DNA from: Candidatus Leptofilum proximum
GTDB lineage: Bacteria > Chloroflexota > Anaerolineae > Promineifilales > Promineifilaceae
Reading direction: 5' to 3'
Assembly (NCBI GenBank): GCA_016710325.1
Contig: JADJXK010000002.1
Coordinates: forward strand, 5,270,001-5,334,000
Length of the DNA stretch: 64,000 bases
The notes beneath the pieces are model-generated. The model was not told the DNA's origin. It saw nothing but the letters and a program-made list of their open reading frames with translations, and searched no databases. The stretch's first letter is position 1. Each line of letters starts with the position of its first letter. A program made the position numbers and the translations under genes. Below are positions 51,062 to 59,538 of this stretch, one piece after another.

Positions 51062-53001
51062 CTTTGAATGAGTTTCTGACTCTGATAATTCAAGTTACGT
51101 TGGTACTCATTGCTGTCCTCACCTTTGCCAATTACATTCGCCGCCGTGATCAAATCCGGCTAGATATTGCCCTGTTGTTTGGCGCATTCGCTTACATCGT
51201 TTTTATTCAGCGCCTGCTGGTGAATCCCGGCCCCAATGAAGCACTCAACCGCTGGCTGTCCCTATCGATCCCGCTGGTTCTGATGGCTCACCCGTACTTG
51301 CTGCTGCGGTTGGTGCTGGACTTTCGCCCGGTGCCAGCGGCCGTGTGGTGGTTTGCCATCATTGGCCTTGTTGTGTCGTGGGCGCTTATGATCTTTGTTC
51401 CTTCCGTACCCACAACCATGACGGTTGCTTTTGTCGCCTATTTTGTGTATGTGGAGCTGTATGCGGCCGTTGCCTTTGTGCGTGGCGCTATGGCGACCGC
51501 CGGGGTAACCCACTGGCGTATGGCGCTGGCTGCTTCGGGGTCTGGATTGTTGGCGCTGTGGGCTTTCGCGGGTGGCGTTACGGCCGTTCTTCCCGGCTTA
51601 GCCTCGGTGTTTGAAACGCTCAATCAATTTATTGCTCTTTTTGCGGTGCTGGCTTACTACGCCGGGTTTGCCACGCCTGTTTGGCTGCGCCGCTACTGGC
51701 AGTTGCGTGAGATGCAGCGCTTCTTGCGGCAGACGTCCGGTCCGTGGACAGGCGAACCCATTACCTCTACGCTGGACCGGCTGTGCCAGATGACCATGCG
51801 GGCCATGGGGGGCACTGCGGCCATGGTGGTGTTGTGGGATGAGAAGGAAAGCCACCTGGTAATTGGTGCTTCGACAGATGAGATTTCTTTGCCTACGGGG
51901 CGGCGGGTAGACAGCGAAGCCATCTGGCGCAGCTGGCAATCCCAAACGCCGCTCGTGGGTTTAATCCCCACAGATTTTAGCATCAAGGAGACGCCGATTG
52001 CCGTTGGCCTGGGCGCCAAGGCAACGATAATTGTGCCTATCATGAACCAGGAGCGGGCCTGGGGCATCTTGCAGGTGTTCAACCGGCGTAAATCGCTGTT
52101 TCCCACAGATGACCTGAATCTGCTGGCGCTTTTTGCGGAACAAACGGCGATTGCGCTTGGCTACGCTTCGCTGGTATCGGAACAACAGGCGTTGATCCAA
52201 AAGTTAAGCTGGCGTACCCAGCAGCTAGAAGCGGCTTACAGCGAGTTGGAATCTTTTTCTTATTCAGTTTCGCACGATTTGCGGGCGCCGCTGCGGCATG
52301 TTTCTGGTTACATGGAGCTGCTGCAAAAGTATGTGGCTGAGACGCTGGACGCCAAGGCCAACCGCTACATCCAGATCTCTCTGGACGAAGCCCGGCGAAT
52401 GGGGATTTTGATTGATGACTTGCTGGCTTTTTCTAGATTCGGCCGTTCCGAAATTCGCTGGACCGAGGTTGATTTTGACCAGCTGGTAAAAGAAGTTATT
52501 GCTGACTTTGAGCCAGAGCTGCAGGAGCGCCAGGTTCGCTGGCACATTCATACTTTGCCCATGGTTCAAGGCGATCGTACCATGCTGCGGCTGGTCTGGA
52601 GCAACTTGATTTCCAATGCTTTAAAGTTCAGCCGGGAGCAGGAAGAAGCGGAAGTTGAAATTGGCGTAGAGCCGAGCGGAACGGCATACACTTTTTTTGT
52701 TCGGGACAACGGGAAGGGCTTTGACATGCAGTACGTGGGCCAGCTTTTTGGCGTATTCCAGCGGCTGCACAAGGTTTCGGAGTTTGAGGGCACGGGGATT
52801 GGCCTGGCCACGGTGCGGCGGGTGGTGCAGCGTCATGGGGGCCGGTGCTGGGCCGAGGGCAAAGAGGGAGAGGGCGCGACTTTTTACTTTACGCTGCCCA
52901 CTGCCGGGGCTGAAACGGCCGTTACCACCCACCCTGATGCAAAGAGAAACGAAGATGGAGGAGTTAAGGCTGGTGAAACTCAAACGGATTTTATTGGTTG
53001 A
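51058..53001 (+). CDS. Membrane sensor histidine kinase with GAF domain
   Basis: Starting at the ATG that overlaps the metallopeptidase stop (ATGA), the 647-residue protein has about seven membrane helices (residues 1-230), a GAF-type domain (about 270-380, MRAMGGTAAMVVLWDEKESHLVI), a coiled coil, HisKA with His406 in SYSVSHDLRAPLRHVSG and HATPase (NLISNALKF, FFVRDNGKGFDM, GTGIGLATVRRVVQRHGG). The HisKA type is that of phytochrome-like kinases. The signal is unknown. A longer frame upstream overlaps the metallopeptidase gene and is not used. Confidence 0.92.
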   Translation: MTLNEFLTLIIQVTLVLIAVLTFANYIRRRDQIRLDIALLFGAFAYIVFIQRLLVNPGPNEALNRWLSLSIPLVLMAHPYLLLRLVLDFRPVPAAVWWFAIIGLVVSWALMIFVPSVPTTMTVAFVAYFVYVELYAAVAFVRGAMATAGVTHWRMALAASGSGLLALWAFAGGVTAVLPGLASVFETLNQFIALFAVLAYYAGFATPVWLRRYWQLREMQRFLRQTSGPWTGEPITSTLDRLCQMTMRAMGGTAAMVVLWDEKESHLVIGASTDEISLPTGRRVDSEAIWRSWQSQTPLVGLIPTDFSIKETPIAVGLGAKATIIVPIMNQERAWGILQVFNRRKSLFPTDDLNLLALFAEQTAIALGYASLVSEQQALIQKLSWRTQQLEAAYSELESFSYSVSHDLRAPLRHVSGYMELLQKYVAETLDAKANRYIQISLDEARRMGILIDDLLAFSRFGRSEIRWTEVDFDQLVKEVIADFEPELQERQVRWHIHTLPMVQGDRTMLRLVWSNLISNALKFSREQEEAEVEIGVEPSGTAYTFFVRDNGKGFDMQYVGQLFGVFQRLHKVSEFEGTGIGLATVRRVVQRHGGRCWAEGKEGEGATFYFTLPTAGAETAVTTHPDAKRNEDGGVKAGETQTDFIG

Positions 53002-53410
53002 AGATGATCCCATGGATATGGAACTTACCCTGACGGCGTTGGAGGAGAGAAATCTGGCCAACGAGGTCCTGGTGGTGCACGATGGCGAGGAAGCGCTTAA
53101 CTTTCTTTACAGCCGGGGCAGCTTTCGCATGCGGGCGCCGGGCAACCCGGTGCTCATTTTGCTGGACCTGAAGCTGCCCAAGGTAGACGGCCTGGAAGTG
53201 CTGCGGCAAATAAAAAGTGACGAGCATTTACGGACGATTCCTGTGGTGATGTTAACGTCTTCTCGTGAAGAACATGATGTGGTGGATAGTTACAAGCTGG
53301 GCGTGAATGCCTACGTGGTTAAGCCCATTGATTTTCAGGATTTTTTGAATGCGGTGAAGGAAATTGGTTTGTTTTGGGCAGTGATCAACGAACCTCCCCC
53401 TGGTGGTTAG
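52973..53410 (+). CDS. Rcp1-like single-domain response regulator
   Basis: The 145-residue receiver has ILLVEDDPMDMELTLTALEE, phospho-acceptor Asp65 in LILLDLKLPKVDG, the switch Thr in VVMLTSS and Lys in VVKPIDF. This is the Rcp1-type receiver without output domain that partners phytochrome-like kinases. GTG at 52973 has GGAGG at 52957-52963 ahead and overlaps the kinase gene; an ATG 6 codons earlier is possible. It likely takes phosphate from the preceding kinase and passes it on. Confidence 0.9.
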   Translation: MKLKRILLVEDDPMDMELTLTALEERNLANEVLVVHDGEEALNFLYSRGSFRMRAPGNPVLILLDLKLPKVDGLEVLRQIKSDEHLRTIPVVMLTSSREEHDVVDSYKLGVNAYVVKPIDFQDFLNAVKEIGLFWAVINEPPPGG

Positions 53411-53424
53411 AGAAGGTGGCGTGA

Positions 53425-54978
53425 ATGGAACGGCCGTTACAAGTACTACATCTTGAGGACGACATCTACGATGCAGAGCTGATCGAGGAAACGTTAAAAG
53501 CAGAAAATATCCCCTGCCTCATTACTCATGTGACCAGCCGGGTTGGGTACATCCAGGCCCTGGAGCAGATCAACCTCGATCTCATCCTGGCCGACTTTGC
53601 CCTGCCAGTGTTCAACGGCTTTGAGGCGTTGGCCCTGGCCCAGGAAAAATGCCCCGACACTCCCTTTATTTTTGTCTCCGGTGCTATTGGTGAAGAAATG
53701 GCCATCGAGAGTTTAAAGCAGGGTGCCACCGATTACGTGCTGAAACATCGCCTCTCCAGCCTGGCCCCGGCCGTTCACCGGGCCCTGCGCGAGGTTGAAG
53801 ATCGCACCCAGCGACGCCAGGCCGAAGAGCAGCTGCGCCAGTCTAAAGACCAGCTGGAAGCCATCTTAAGCGGCATCACCGAGGGCATTACAGTACAGAC
53901 ACCAGGGGGCAACCTGATCTATGCCAATGAAACGGCCGCACAAATTGCTGGCTATCCATCGGTGGAAACGCTTTTACAGGCCGCTTTGGGAGAGTTTGCC
54001 AGAAAGTTTGAGCTGTTCGATGAGTGGGGCAGCCCTTTCCCGTTCGACCAGCTGCCTGGCCGGTTGGCCCTGCAGGGCCAGCAGCCCGAGGAAGTGCTGC
54101 TGCGCTTTCGCTACTTTGGCCAGGAGGAAGAGCGCTGGTCCGTAGTAAATGCCACGCCCATCTTTGATGCCCAGGGGGAGGTTCTGTTTGCCGTGAACGT
54201 TTTCCGTGATGTCACCGAACGCACCCGCCTGTTTGAGGCCGAACGAGCCGCCCGGGCCGAAGTAGACCGTCTTAATGTGGAGCTGGAACAGCGCGTGCAG
54301 CAGCGCACGGCCCAGGTGCGGCGGCTGGCCTCCGAACTCATTGGGTCGGAACAGTCGGTGCGTCAACGTATTGCCCGGACCCTGCACGACACCCTCCAGC
54401 AAACGCTGGTGGCCGCCAAAATCCAGCTGCACTTTTTGCGCGACCAGATGCAGCAGCATGATGATCTGGATGATCTGGCCGAGCTGTTTGCCCAGTGCCT
54501 CAATTTGACGCGGCAGCTCACCGTAGAACTGAGCCCGCCGATTTTAGAGGAAGAGGATCTGCCCGAAGTGCTGCGCTGGCTGGCTGCCCACATGCAGGAG
54601 CTTTACGGCTTGCGTGTAGCCTACGAAATCATCGGCCAGCCGCAGCCTGTCAGCAAAGAGCTGCGCGTGCTGCTGTACCAGATTGTGCGAGAACTGCTGT
54701 TTAACGTGGTCAAACACGCCAGGGTGCAGGAAGCTGAACTCACTCTCCAACAAGAAGAGAGTGGCCTTTCGGTCATTGTGAAAGACGGCGGACAGGGCTT
54801 TGACATGGCGGCCTTGTCGGGTAAAACAGGCACGGGCTATGGGCTGTACAGCGTTGGCGATCGCTTGCAGCTGTTCGACGGCCAGGCCGATATTCAGTCG
54901 GCGCCGGGTGACGGAACGCAGATTCGCCTCTTTCTGCCGCTGGTGCCATCACCTGGCCGCAGGAAGGCCCGAGTGTGA
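53425..54978 (+). CDS. Receiver-PAS-histidine kinase (HisKA_3, NarL-partner type)
   Basis: The 517-residue protein starts with a receiver (LQVLHLEDDIYDAEL, Asp57 in ILADFALPVFNG), then a PAS domain (about 145-270, GITEGITVQTPGGNLIYANETAAQIAGY), a coiled coil and a HisKA_3 dimerisation block with His321 in RIARTLHDTLQQTLVAAK. It ends with a HATPase of the same class (ELLFNVVKHARVQEAEL). Such kinases usually phosphorylate NarL-type regulators. The gene lies 14 bases after the small receiver gene, so the three form one relay operon. No NarL-type regulator is in the cluster. Confidence 0.92.
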   Translation: MERPLQVLHLEDDIYDAELIEETLKAENIPCLITHVTSRVGYIQALEQINLDLILADFALPVFNGFEALALAQEKCPDTPFIFVSGAIGEEMAIESLKQGATDYVLKHRLSSLAPAVHRALREVEDRTQRRQAEEQLRQSKDQLEAILSGITEGITVQTPGGNLIYANETAAQIAGYPSVETLLQAALGEFARKFELFDEWGSPFPFDQLPGRLALQGQQPEEVLLRFRYFGQEEERWSVVNATPIFDAQGEVLFAVNVFRDVTERTRLFEAERAARAEVDRLNVELEQRVQQRTAQVRRLASELIGSEQSVRQRIARTLHDTLQQTLVAAKIQLHFLRDQMQQHDDLDDLAELFAQCLNLTRQLTVELSPPILEEEDLPEVLRWLAAHMQELYGLRVAYEIIGQPQPVSKELRVLLYQIVRELLFNVVKHARVQEAELTLQQEESGLSVIVKDGGQGFDMAALSGKTGTGYGLYSVGDRLQLFDGQADIQSAPGDGTQIRLFLPLVPSPGRRKARV

Positions 54979-55044
54979 TACCCATTTCATCTTAATCAGG
55001 TACTAATGACTTGTTGTACAATAAGCTTTATTTATGGTATTCTC

Positions 55045-55236
55045 CGTCTATCCTGGTTAAGCGTAAAGAAAGTGAGCAAAAACTCCTCCCCCAAACTGGC
55101 ACGAGAGAAACGCGACTGGAACAGCTTAACTGGGTCAGGGTATGTCCAAAACCCTCGCTTGCTTTCTGGTCTTACCCGTTAAGCCATCTGTTTTGTTGTG
55201 GGATTCCCATCCTGTGACAAACGGATGGCTTTTTCG
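55045..55236 (+). ncRNA. Candidate independent small RNA with promoter and terminator
   Basis: TTGTTG at 55011-55016 and TATGGT at 55033-55038 (16 apart) could be a promoter. Downstream, AGAAAGUGAGC (55067-55077) pairs fully with GCUUGCUUUCU (55157-55167), counting two G-U pairs, to close an 80-base domain. Then AAGCCATCTGTTTTGT (55181-55196) pairs with ACAAACGGATGGCTT, followed by TTTT, as a terminator. No plus-strand gene follows, so it is unlikely to be a leader. The size of about 190 bases fits a 6S-sized RNA, but no family could be assigned. Confidence 0.4.
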
Positions 55237-55327
55237 TTAACGGCCGCTATCGTTCACAACCATTTTAAGAAGGACATCGACCACTTCGGCTACACCTTTT
55301 AACGCTCCCGCCCGGCATGAATGCAGC

Positions 55328-55371
55328 AGAGGTGGCAGTCACTCCTTGGAGCGGCTGCCACCTCTTTTTTG
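55328..55371 (+). terminator. Rho-independent terminator
   Basis: AGAGGTGGCAG (55328-55338) and its exact complement (55355-55365) flank a 16-base loop and are followed by TTTTTT. It points along the plus strand, away from any plus-strand gene except the candidate RNA, and stands just beyond the minus-strand lipoprotein end. Confidence 0.75.
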
Positions 55372-55374
55372 TGG

Positions 55375-56511
55375 TTACGACTGATTCAGGAAGCTAAAGG
55401 AATCCATCACCAGATCGTAGAGGGTTTGCATTTCGGCGTACACCTCAGGCATGCCCGGGTCGTCGGGGACGAAGGTGAGGGTGTAGAAGCGGTCGTTGTG
55501 CACCAGCACCACCTGCCGGTTGAGGTCCTGGCCGGGCAACTGGTCGAACTGGTTGGCCGGAACGCCGTCGAGCATGTAACCGAAGGAGAACATCACCTCA
55601 AAATCGGCGAATTCTTCCTGCCTGGCTGTGGTGACTTCTTCCAGGGTACGGCCGTTGGCCGGTTCCACGGTAATAAACAGTTTGGGTTCAGCCGTATTCA
55701 TGATCGATTCGACGAAAACGGCCGTTTCCGTGCCGGTTTCGGTCGTCAGCGTGTCATCTACCGTGTATTTTTCCGGCAGCAGCAGGCAGAAACCATCTTC
55801 GGCGTTGGTGTAAAGCACCTGGCCTTCGCCTGCGGTGGGGCATTCGGGACCGGCTACCAGTTCGGCATCCGGTTCGACAGCGATGAAGCGGAATGATTCG
55901 GTGATTGTCTGGAACAGCGCTTCCGCCTGCTGGCCTACCTCGCCGTACTCCTCACCAATGCGGGCAATCATGATGTCGATCAGCCGGTCATTGTGCACGG
56001 CAAAGATGCGCCGGTTGATGTCTTGACCAGGCAGGATGTCCAGCACGGTGGCCTGCTCCCCGCCCAGGTCGATGGTCAGGAAAGACATGGCCGCCAGGTC
56101 GGCGTCGGACGGGTAGTCGGGGACGAGCTCCTGGATGGAACGGCCGTCCATTTTCACCACGCGAACCGTGGCCAATGGTGCTTCGGTGTTCAGCGGCGAC
56201 TTCACATACAGCGTCAAATCGCCGGTTTCCGACTGGATGACATCGTAGTTGCCCGGGAAGAGGAAGCAGATGCCGTTGGCCGCGTCGATGAGCTGGTGTG
56301 TACCGGCCGTCGCTTCGGGGCAGTTGGCGGCGGTAAGGTCTTCAGCCGGGGCTTCCGCTTCTGTGGGTACGGCCGTTGGCTCGATGAGGGGTTCGCTGGT
56401 GGGGGCGTCGGCCGGTTCGGCCGTGGGTTCCGCCCCGCCAGCCGGGCTGCACGCAGCCAGGGCCATCAGGATGAAAAGCATAAACAGGGACAAAAATCGT
56501 TTGGTAGACAT
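55375..56511 (-). CDS. Lipoprotein with duplicated domain, unknown function
   Basis: A lipoprotein signal ends at Cys21 (LMALAAC). A Pro/Glu/Thr-rich spacer of about 45 residues is followed by two related domains of about 150 residues each. The first has CPEATAGTHQLID, FLFPGNYDV and LPGQDINRRIFAVHNDRL; the second has CPTAGEGQVLYTN, LLLPEKYTV and LPGQDLNRQVVLVHNDRF. The pattern of a short beta-rich domain ending in a VHNDR-type strand resembles PsbP-like proteins only loosely. The duplication is clear, the function unknown. Confidence 0.75.
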   Translation of the reverse strand: MSTKRFLSLFMLFILMALAACSPAGGAEPTAEPADAPTSEPLIEPTAVPTEAEAPAEDLTAANCPEATAGTHQLIDAANGICFLFPGNYDVIQSETGDLTLYVKSPLNTEAPLATVRVVKMDGRSIQELVPDYPSDADLAAMSFLTIDLGGEQATVLDILPGQDINRRIFAVHNDRLIDIMIARIGEEYGEVGQQAEALFQTITESFRFIAVEPDAELVAGPECPTAGEGQVLYTNAEDGFCLLLPEKYTVDDTLTTETGTETAVFVESIMNTAEPKLFITVEPANGRTLEEVTTARQEEFADFEVMFSFGYMLDGVPANQFDQLPGQDLNRQVVLVHNDRFYTLTFVPDDPGMPEVYAEMQTLYDLVMDSFSFLNQS

Positions 56512-56537
56512 GGTTTTTTACCTCTTTCTTTTTTTTG

Positions 56538-56598
56538 GTGAAACGTGAAACGTGATGCGTGAGCAAATCAATCACTTTTCACGCTTCACGTTTCACGC
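56538..56598. repeat. Heptamer-period hairpin repeat (GTGAAAC family)
   Basis: Left arm GTGAAACGTGAAACGTGATG at 56538 and the complementary right arm to 56598 lie between the SH3/NBR1-Ig gene and the lipoprotein gene. Confidence 0.9.
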
Positions 56599-56610
56599 CT
56601 CGTTACAACT

Positions 56611-58230
56611 TTACTGAAACTGGTAATCCCAGCCGAAGTTCACCGGATAGGCGCTGGTTCCGGCCTGTAGGGTTATTTCGTGGTACCAGGTGCCGTTGAA
56701 CGGGAAGGTCCAGCCGCCGGGCAGCAGCGGGGCCACGTTCTCCGGCGCGGTGGCGTTGATATAGACGCAGTAGGTGCCGGGCGTCAGGCTGTTAAAGACG
56801 TACTTGCCGCTGGCGTCGGTGACGGCCGCAACCGGGACCGCGTTGTCGCTGGCGCAGCTGCCCAGCCGCAGCAGCACAGTCACGCCAGAGATGAACGTTT
56901 CGGTGGGCTGCAGCATGCCGTCGGCGATGTAGCCATTTGTGCCATTCAAGACGCAGTTGCCTTCGATCACGGTGCCATCGTGGTTGGTGGTGCAGAAGTC
57001 GCTCCACACAAAGCCGCTGATGGACATGTTGGGTACGGCCGCTTTCAAGTTGATGTCATTCAGCGTTTGCCCGGCGCTCACAGCAATGCTGGCTACGTCG
57101 TCCAGGCCGCCGTTGCCCGCCAGCCCCAGGCAGAAGCTGCCGTTGAAGCTGCCGCTGAGAGTGTAACGGCCGTCGCTGCCCGATGTGGTAATGGCGACCG
57201 CGTCGTTCTTCACGTGGCAGGCGGTGCCGGGCACCAACCAGATCTCGCGGCTGGCCATCAGCGGTTCACCGCTGTTGTAAACGCCGTTCTGATTCATGTC
57301 CTGGTAAACCAGCCCAGAGATGGTGGTGCTGCTCTGGCCACTCACCACGTTGATCTTCACCCACAGCGGCGCGCTGCTGCTGCCCACACCAAAGTAGCTG
57401 CCCTGCGGCGTTTGCAGTTTCCAGTCGCTCTGGTAGCTGCCTGGGGTTACCGGGGCCAGCATGGTCAGGCTCAGGTCAACCGTCTGGCCGGGGGCCACGG
57501 TGGCAGGCATTTGCAATGTTTCTACCACGGCGCCCAAAGTGGGGCCGCCCGCATGAACCAGTTGGTAACGGCCGTCCCAGGTGCAGGTGCCGTTGTTTTT
57601 GATGCGCCACGTTTTCACAAACGTCGTGCCCGCCACGACCTGGCTGTTGTCGGGAACCGTGACGTCGGCGATGAAGGTGGCCGCGTTGGTACAGGCGGTG
57701 TTGGTGGCCGTGGGCACCGGTTGACCGTTGGGCGAGTTGGTCGCCTTGGTATACTGCGCACCGGCCGTGACCCAACAGCTGCCGGTTGTGCCATCGGGGC
57801 AGACGACACGCCACCAGCCGCTGTCGCTGCTGACGCCGGTCACTTTGGCCGTCTGGCCGCCAGCTACCCAGCCAATGACGCTGTAGCCGGTGCCGGGTCC
57901 GCTGCGGATGTTGACGTCGGTCAGGGCCAGGACGTACTGCACCGAGGTGGTGGAGACGGGGATGGCCGTGGCCTGGACCGTGCTGGTGGGCAGGGGTGTG
58001 ACGATGGCGGTGGGAACGGCCGTTGCCTCACCCGTTGTTGTCGCCGAAACGGTCACCGTGGGTTCGAGGGTTGTGGTCGCGGTGATGACTTCAATCGTCG
58101 GGACAATGGTTACAGTCCCCGCGTCGCTGATCTGGAAGTAGCGCAGGCCAAACACCAGCACCGCGCCCAGCGCGCTGAGGATGAAGGCGGTGAATGCGCC
58201 AAGAATAATAATTATGAGTGTACGAGACAT
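56611..58230 (-). CDS. Membrane-anchored SH3 / NBR1-Ig / SdrD-like surface protein
   Basis: The 539-residue protein starts with a membrane helix (IIIILGAFTAFILSALGAVL), then a Thr/Val-rich stalk. An SH3 domain follows at about 100-160 (NIRSGPGTGYSVIGW, GWWRVVCPDG). Next is an NBR1-type Ig domain at about 190-295 (TTFVKTWRIKNNGTCTW, LQMPATVAPGQTVDL) and two SdrD/Cna-B-like domains (GLVYQDMNQNGVYNSGEP; GFVWSDFCTTNHDG, then YVFNSLTPGTYCVYI). All act in extracellular binding. It probably decorates the cell surface. Enzyme motifs are absent. Confidence 0.85.
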   Translation of the reverse strand: MSRTLIIIILGAFTAFILSALGAVLVFGLRYFQISDAGTVTIVPTIEVITATTTLEPTVTVSATTTGEATAVPTAIVTPLPTSTVQATAIPVSTTSVQYVLALTDVNIRSGPGTGYSVIGWVAGGQTAKVTGVSSDSGWWRVVCPDGTTGSCWVTAGAQYTKATNSPNGQPVPTATNTACTNAATFIADVTVPDNSQVVAGTTFVKTWRIKNNGTCTWDGRYQLVHAGGPTLGAVVETLQMPATVAPGQTVDLSLTMLAPVTPGSYQSDWKLQTPQGSYFGVGSSSAPLWVKINVVSGQSSTTISGLVYQDMNQNGVYNSGEPLMASREIWLVPGTACHVKNDAVAITTSGSDGRYTLSGSFNGSFCLGLAGNGGLDDVASIAVSAGQTLNDINLKAAVPNMSISGFVWSDFCTTNHDGTVIEGNCVLNGTNGYIADGMLQPTETFISGVTVLLRLGSCASDNAVPVAAVTDASGKYVFNSLTPGTYCVYINATAPENVAPLLPGGWTFPFNGTWYHEITLQAGTSAYPVNFGWDYQFQ

Positions 58231-58499
58231 TGTTTAATACTCCTTTTATCAAGTTGTGCAGACAATAACAGCTCGGCCGTTTGGCCAACGTTTGCTGTGC
58301 GTCTGCAACATGTGTAATGTCGTGGTTTGGCGCGCATTTGTTACATACCGTTGGCCTACGCAAGGCCTACGCTTGCCGGGCGGAGCCAGAAATTGAGGGT
58401 GTTGGCCTGTTTTTCGGCATGCCTTTACGATTGGTCAGCCTGGTTTTGACCACTGTGCTTTTACGTTGGGGTTTGTCGTGATTGAATTTGGCTGTTTGG
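58231..58499. other. Gene-free region upstream of the surface-protein gene
   Basis: No gene or strong hairpin is seen; the minus-strand promoter of the surface-protein gene should be here. GGCCTACGCAAGGCCTACG near 58354 is a short direct repeat. Confidence 0.5.
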
Positions 58500-58555
58500 G
58501 TGAAACGTGAAGCGTGAAACGTGATGTCTCTCTGGTCACGTTTTACGTTTCACGG
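58500..58555. repeat. Heptamer-period hairpin repeat (GTGAAAC family)
   Basis: Left arm GTGAAACGTGAAGCGTGAAA from 58500 and the complementary right arm to 58554. Confidence 0.9.
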
Positions 58556-58584
58556 CTTGTAACCCCCCTGAACTCCTGAAGACC

Positions 58585-58725
58585 CTTGAATTTTTGCAGT
58601 ACCCGCTGGCCCTGGGCATCGGTGGGTTGGTGACGGGGGTAACGGCCGTATGGTCGATTGTCGTTTTCCTGGTCATGCTCCTGGTGCTCTTCATTGCTTC
58701 GCTGTTTGGCTGGGCCGGAGTGTAA
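58585..58725 (+). pseudogene. Possible remnant of a membrane-protein gene (C-terminal helix)
   Basis: An open stretch without its own good start reads LEFLQYPLALGIGGLVTG, then VWSIVVFLVMLLVLFIASLF and GWAGV to TAA. It looks like the last membrane helices of a larger transporter. It lies between two GTGAAAC hairpin copies and contains one ACGGCCGT. It could also be a microprotein using a TTG start. The opposite-strand frame of 114 codons is charged and looks like a shadow. Confidence 0.35.
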
Positions 58726-58842
58726 GGTCCTGGCTTTTCAAACAGTTTTGCCGCCTTTTCCTCACTAAAGATTTCTTCACCTGGTACGTCTAATTTAATT
58801 AAGAAAACAAGGCTCTTTGGGAATTCACAGCCCGTGCGGCAT

Positions 58843-58898
58843 GAACTGTGAACCGTGACCAGCGAGATTTCACGCAGCACGTTTCACGCTTCACGCCC
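58843..58898. repeat. Heptamer-period hairpin repeat (GTGAAAC family, diverged)
   Basis: GAACTGTGAACCGTGACC on the left and CACGTTTCACGCTTCACGCC on the right; 38 bases before the sigma-factor start. Confidence 0.8.
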
Positions 58899-58935
58899 GA
58901 CCCAACGCAATTCCAAAGTCAAAATAAAGGTGACC

Positions 58936-59538
58936 ATGACCGACGATCACGCCCTGGAACAGCTGATTACCCGCTGCCAGCAGGGTGACCTGGAGGCTTT
59001 TGCGGTGCTGTTCCGGCGCTTCCGGCAGTATGTCTACGACCTTGCCTGCGTCATTTTGCGCGATAATGCTGCCGCGCACGATGCTGTGCAAGACACCTTC
59101 CTGCGCGTCATGGAGAAAGTCGACACTTTTGCCGGGGAGGCGGCTTTTGAAACTTGGTTAACGGCCGTAACCGTCAACGTCTGCCGCAGCCACCTGCGCC
59201 GCCAAAAAGTGCGCCGCTTCCTTTCGCTAGATCAACTGCCCGCCGGGCAGCTTCTTCGCGCCGGGCTGTCTGCCGCAAGCCCGGCCCACCTGGTGGAAGA
59301 GCGCCTGCACCGCCAGTCGCTGTGGCAGATGGTCAACAGCCTGCCCGAACGCCTGCGGCTGCCGCTGATTCTGCGTTACCGCTACGCCATGTCCTGCGCC
59401 GACATCGCCGGGGTGTTGGGCGTCAAACTGGGTACCGTGTACCAGCAGCTGAACGAAGGCCGCCGCCAGCTGGCGCAGATGGCGGCCCAGCAAGAAACGG
59501 CCGTCCCGCTCTCGTTGGTTCCAGGAGAAAGTAGATGA
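58936..59538 (+). CDS. ECF-type RNA polymerase sigma factor
   Basis: The 200-residue protein has sigma region 2 (LEAFAVLFRRFRQYVYDLACVILRD, then DAVQDTFLRVMEKVDTF) and region 4 with a helix-turn-helix (LPERLRLPLILRYRYAMSCADIAGVLGVKLGTVYQQLNEGRRQLAQ). Regions 1.1 and 3 are missing, as in ECF sigma factors. ATG 58936 follows AAAGG at 58926-58930; the longer frame passes through a repeat. The stop overlaps the next start in an ATGA junction, so the sigma factor and its membrane regulator are translated together, the usual ECF arrangement. Confidence 0.93.
   Translation: MTDDHALEQLITRCQQGDLEAFAVLFRRFRQYVYDLACVILRDNAAAHDAVQDTFLRVMEKVDTFAGEAAFETWLTAVTVNVCRSHLRRQKVRRFLSLDQLPAGQLLRAGLSAASPAHLVEERLHRQSLWQMVNSLPERLRLPLILRYRYAMSCADIAGVLGVKLGTVYQQLNEGRRQLAQMAAQQETAVPLSLVPGESR

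Noticed and set aside
55011..55217. Plus-strand frame of 68 codons before the candidate terminator
   Set aside because: It overlaps a stretch that folds as RNA with promoter- and terminator-like ends, and the peptide has no recognisable features.
58536..58880. Minus-strand frame of 114 codons upstream of the sigma gene
   Set aside because: It runs through two hairpin repeats and opposes a more protein-like membrane reading on the plus strand; there is no ribosome site.
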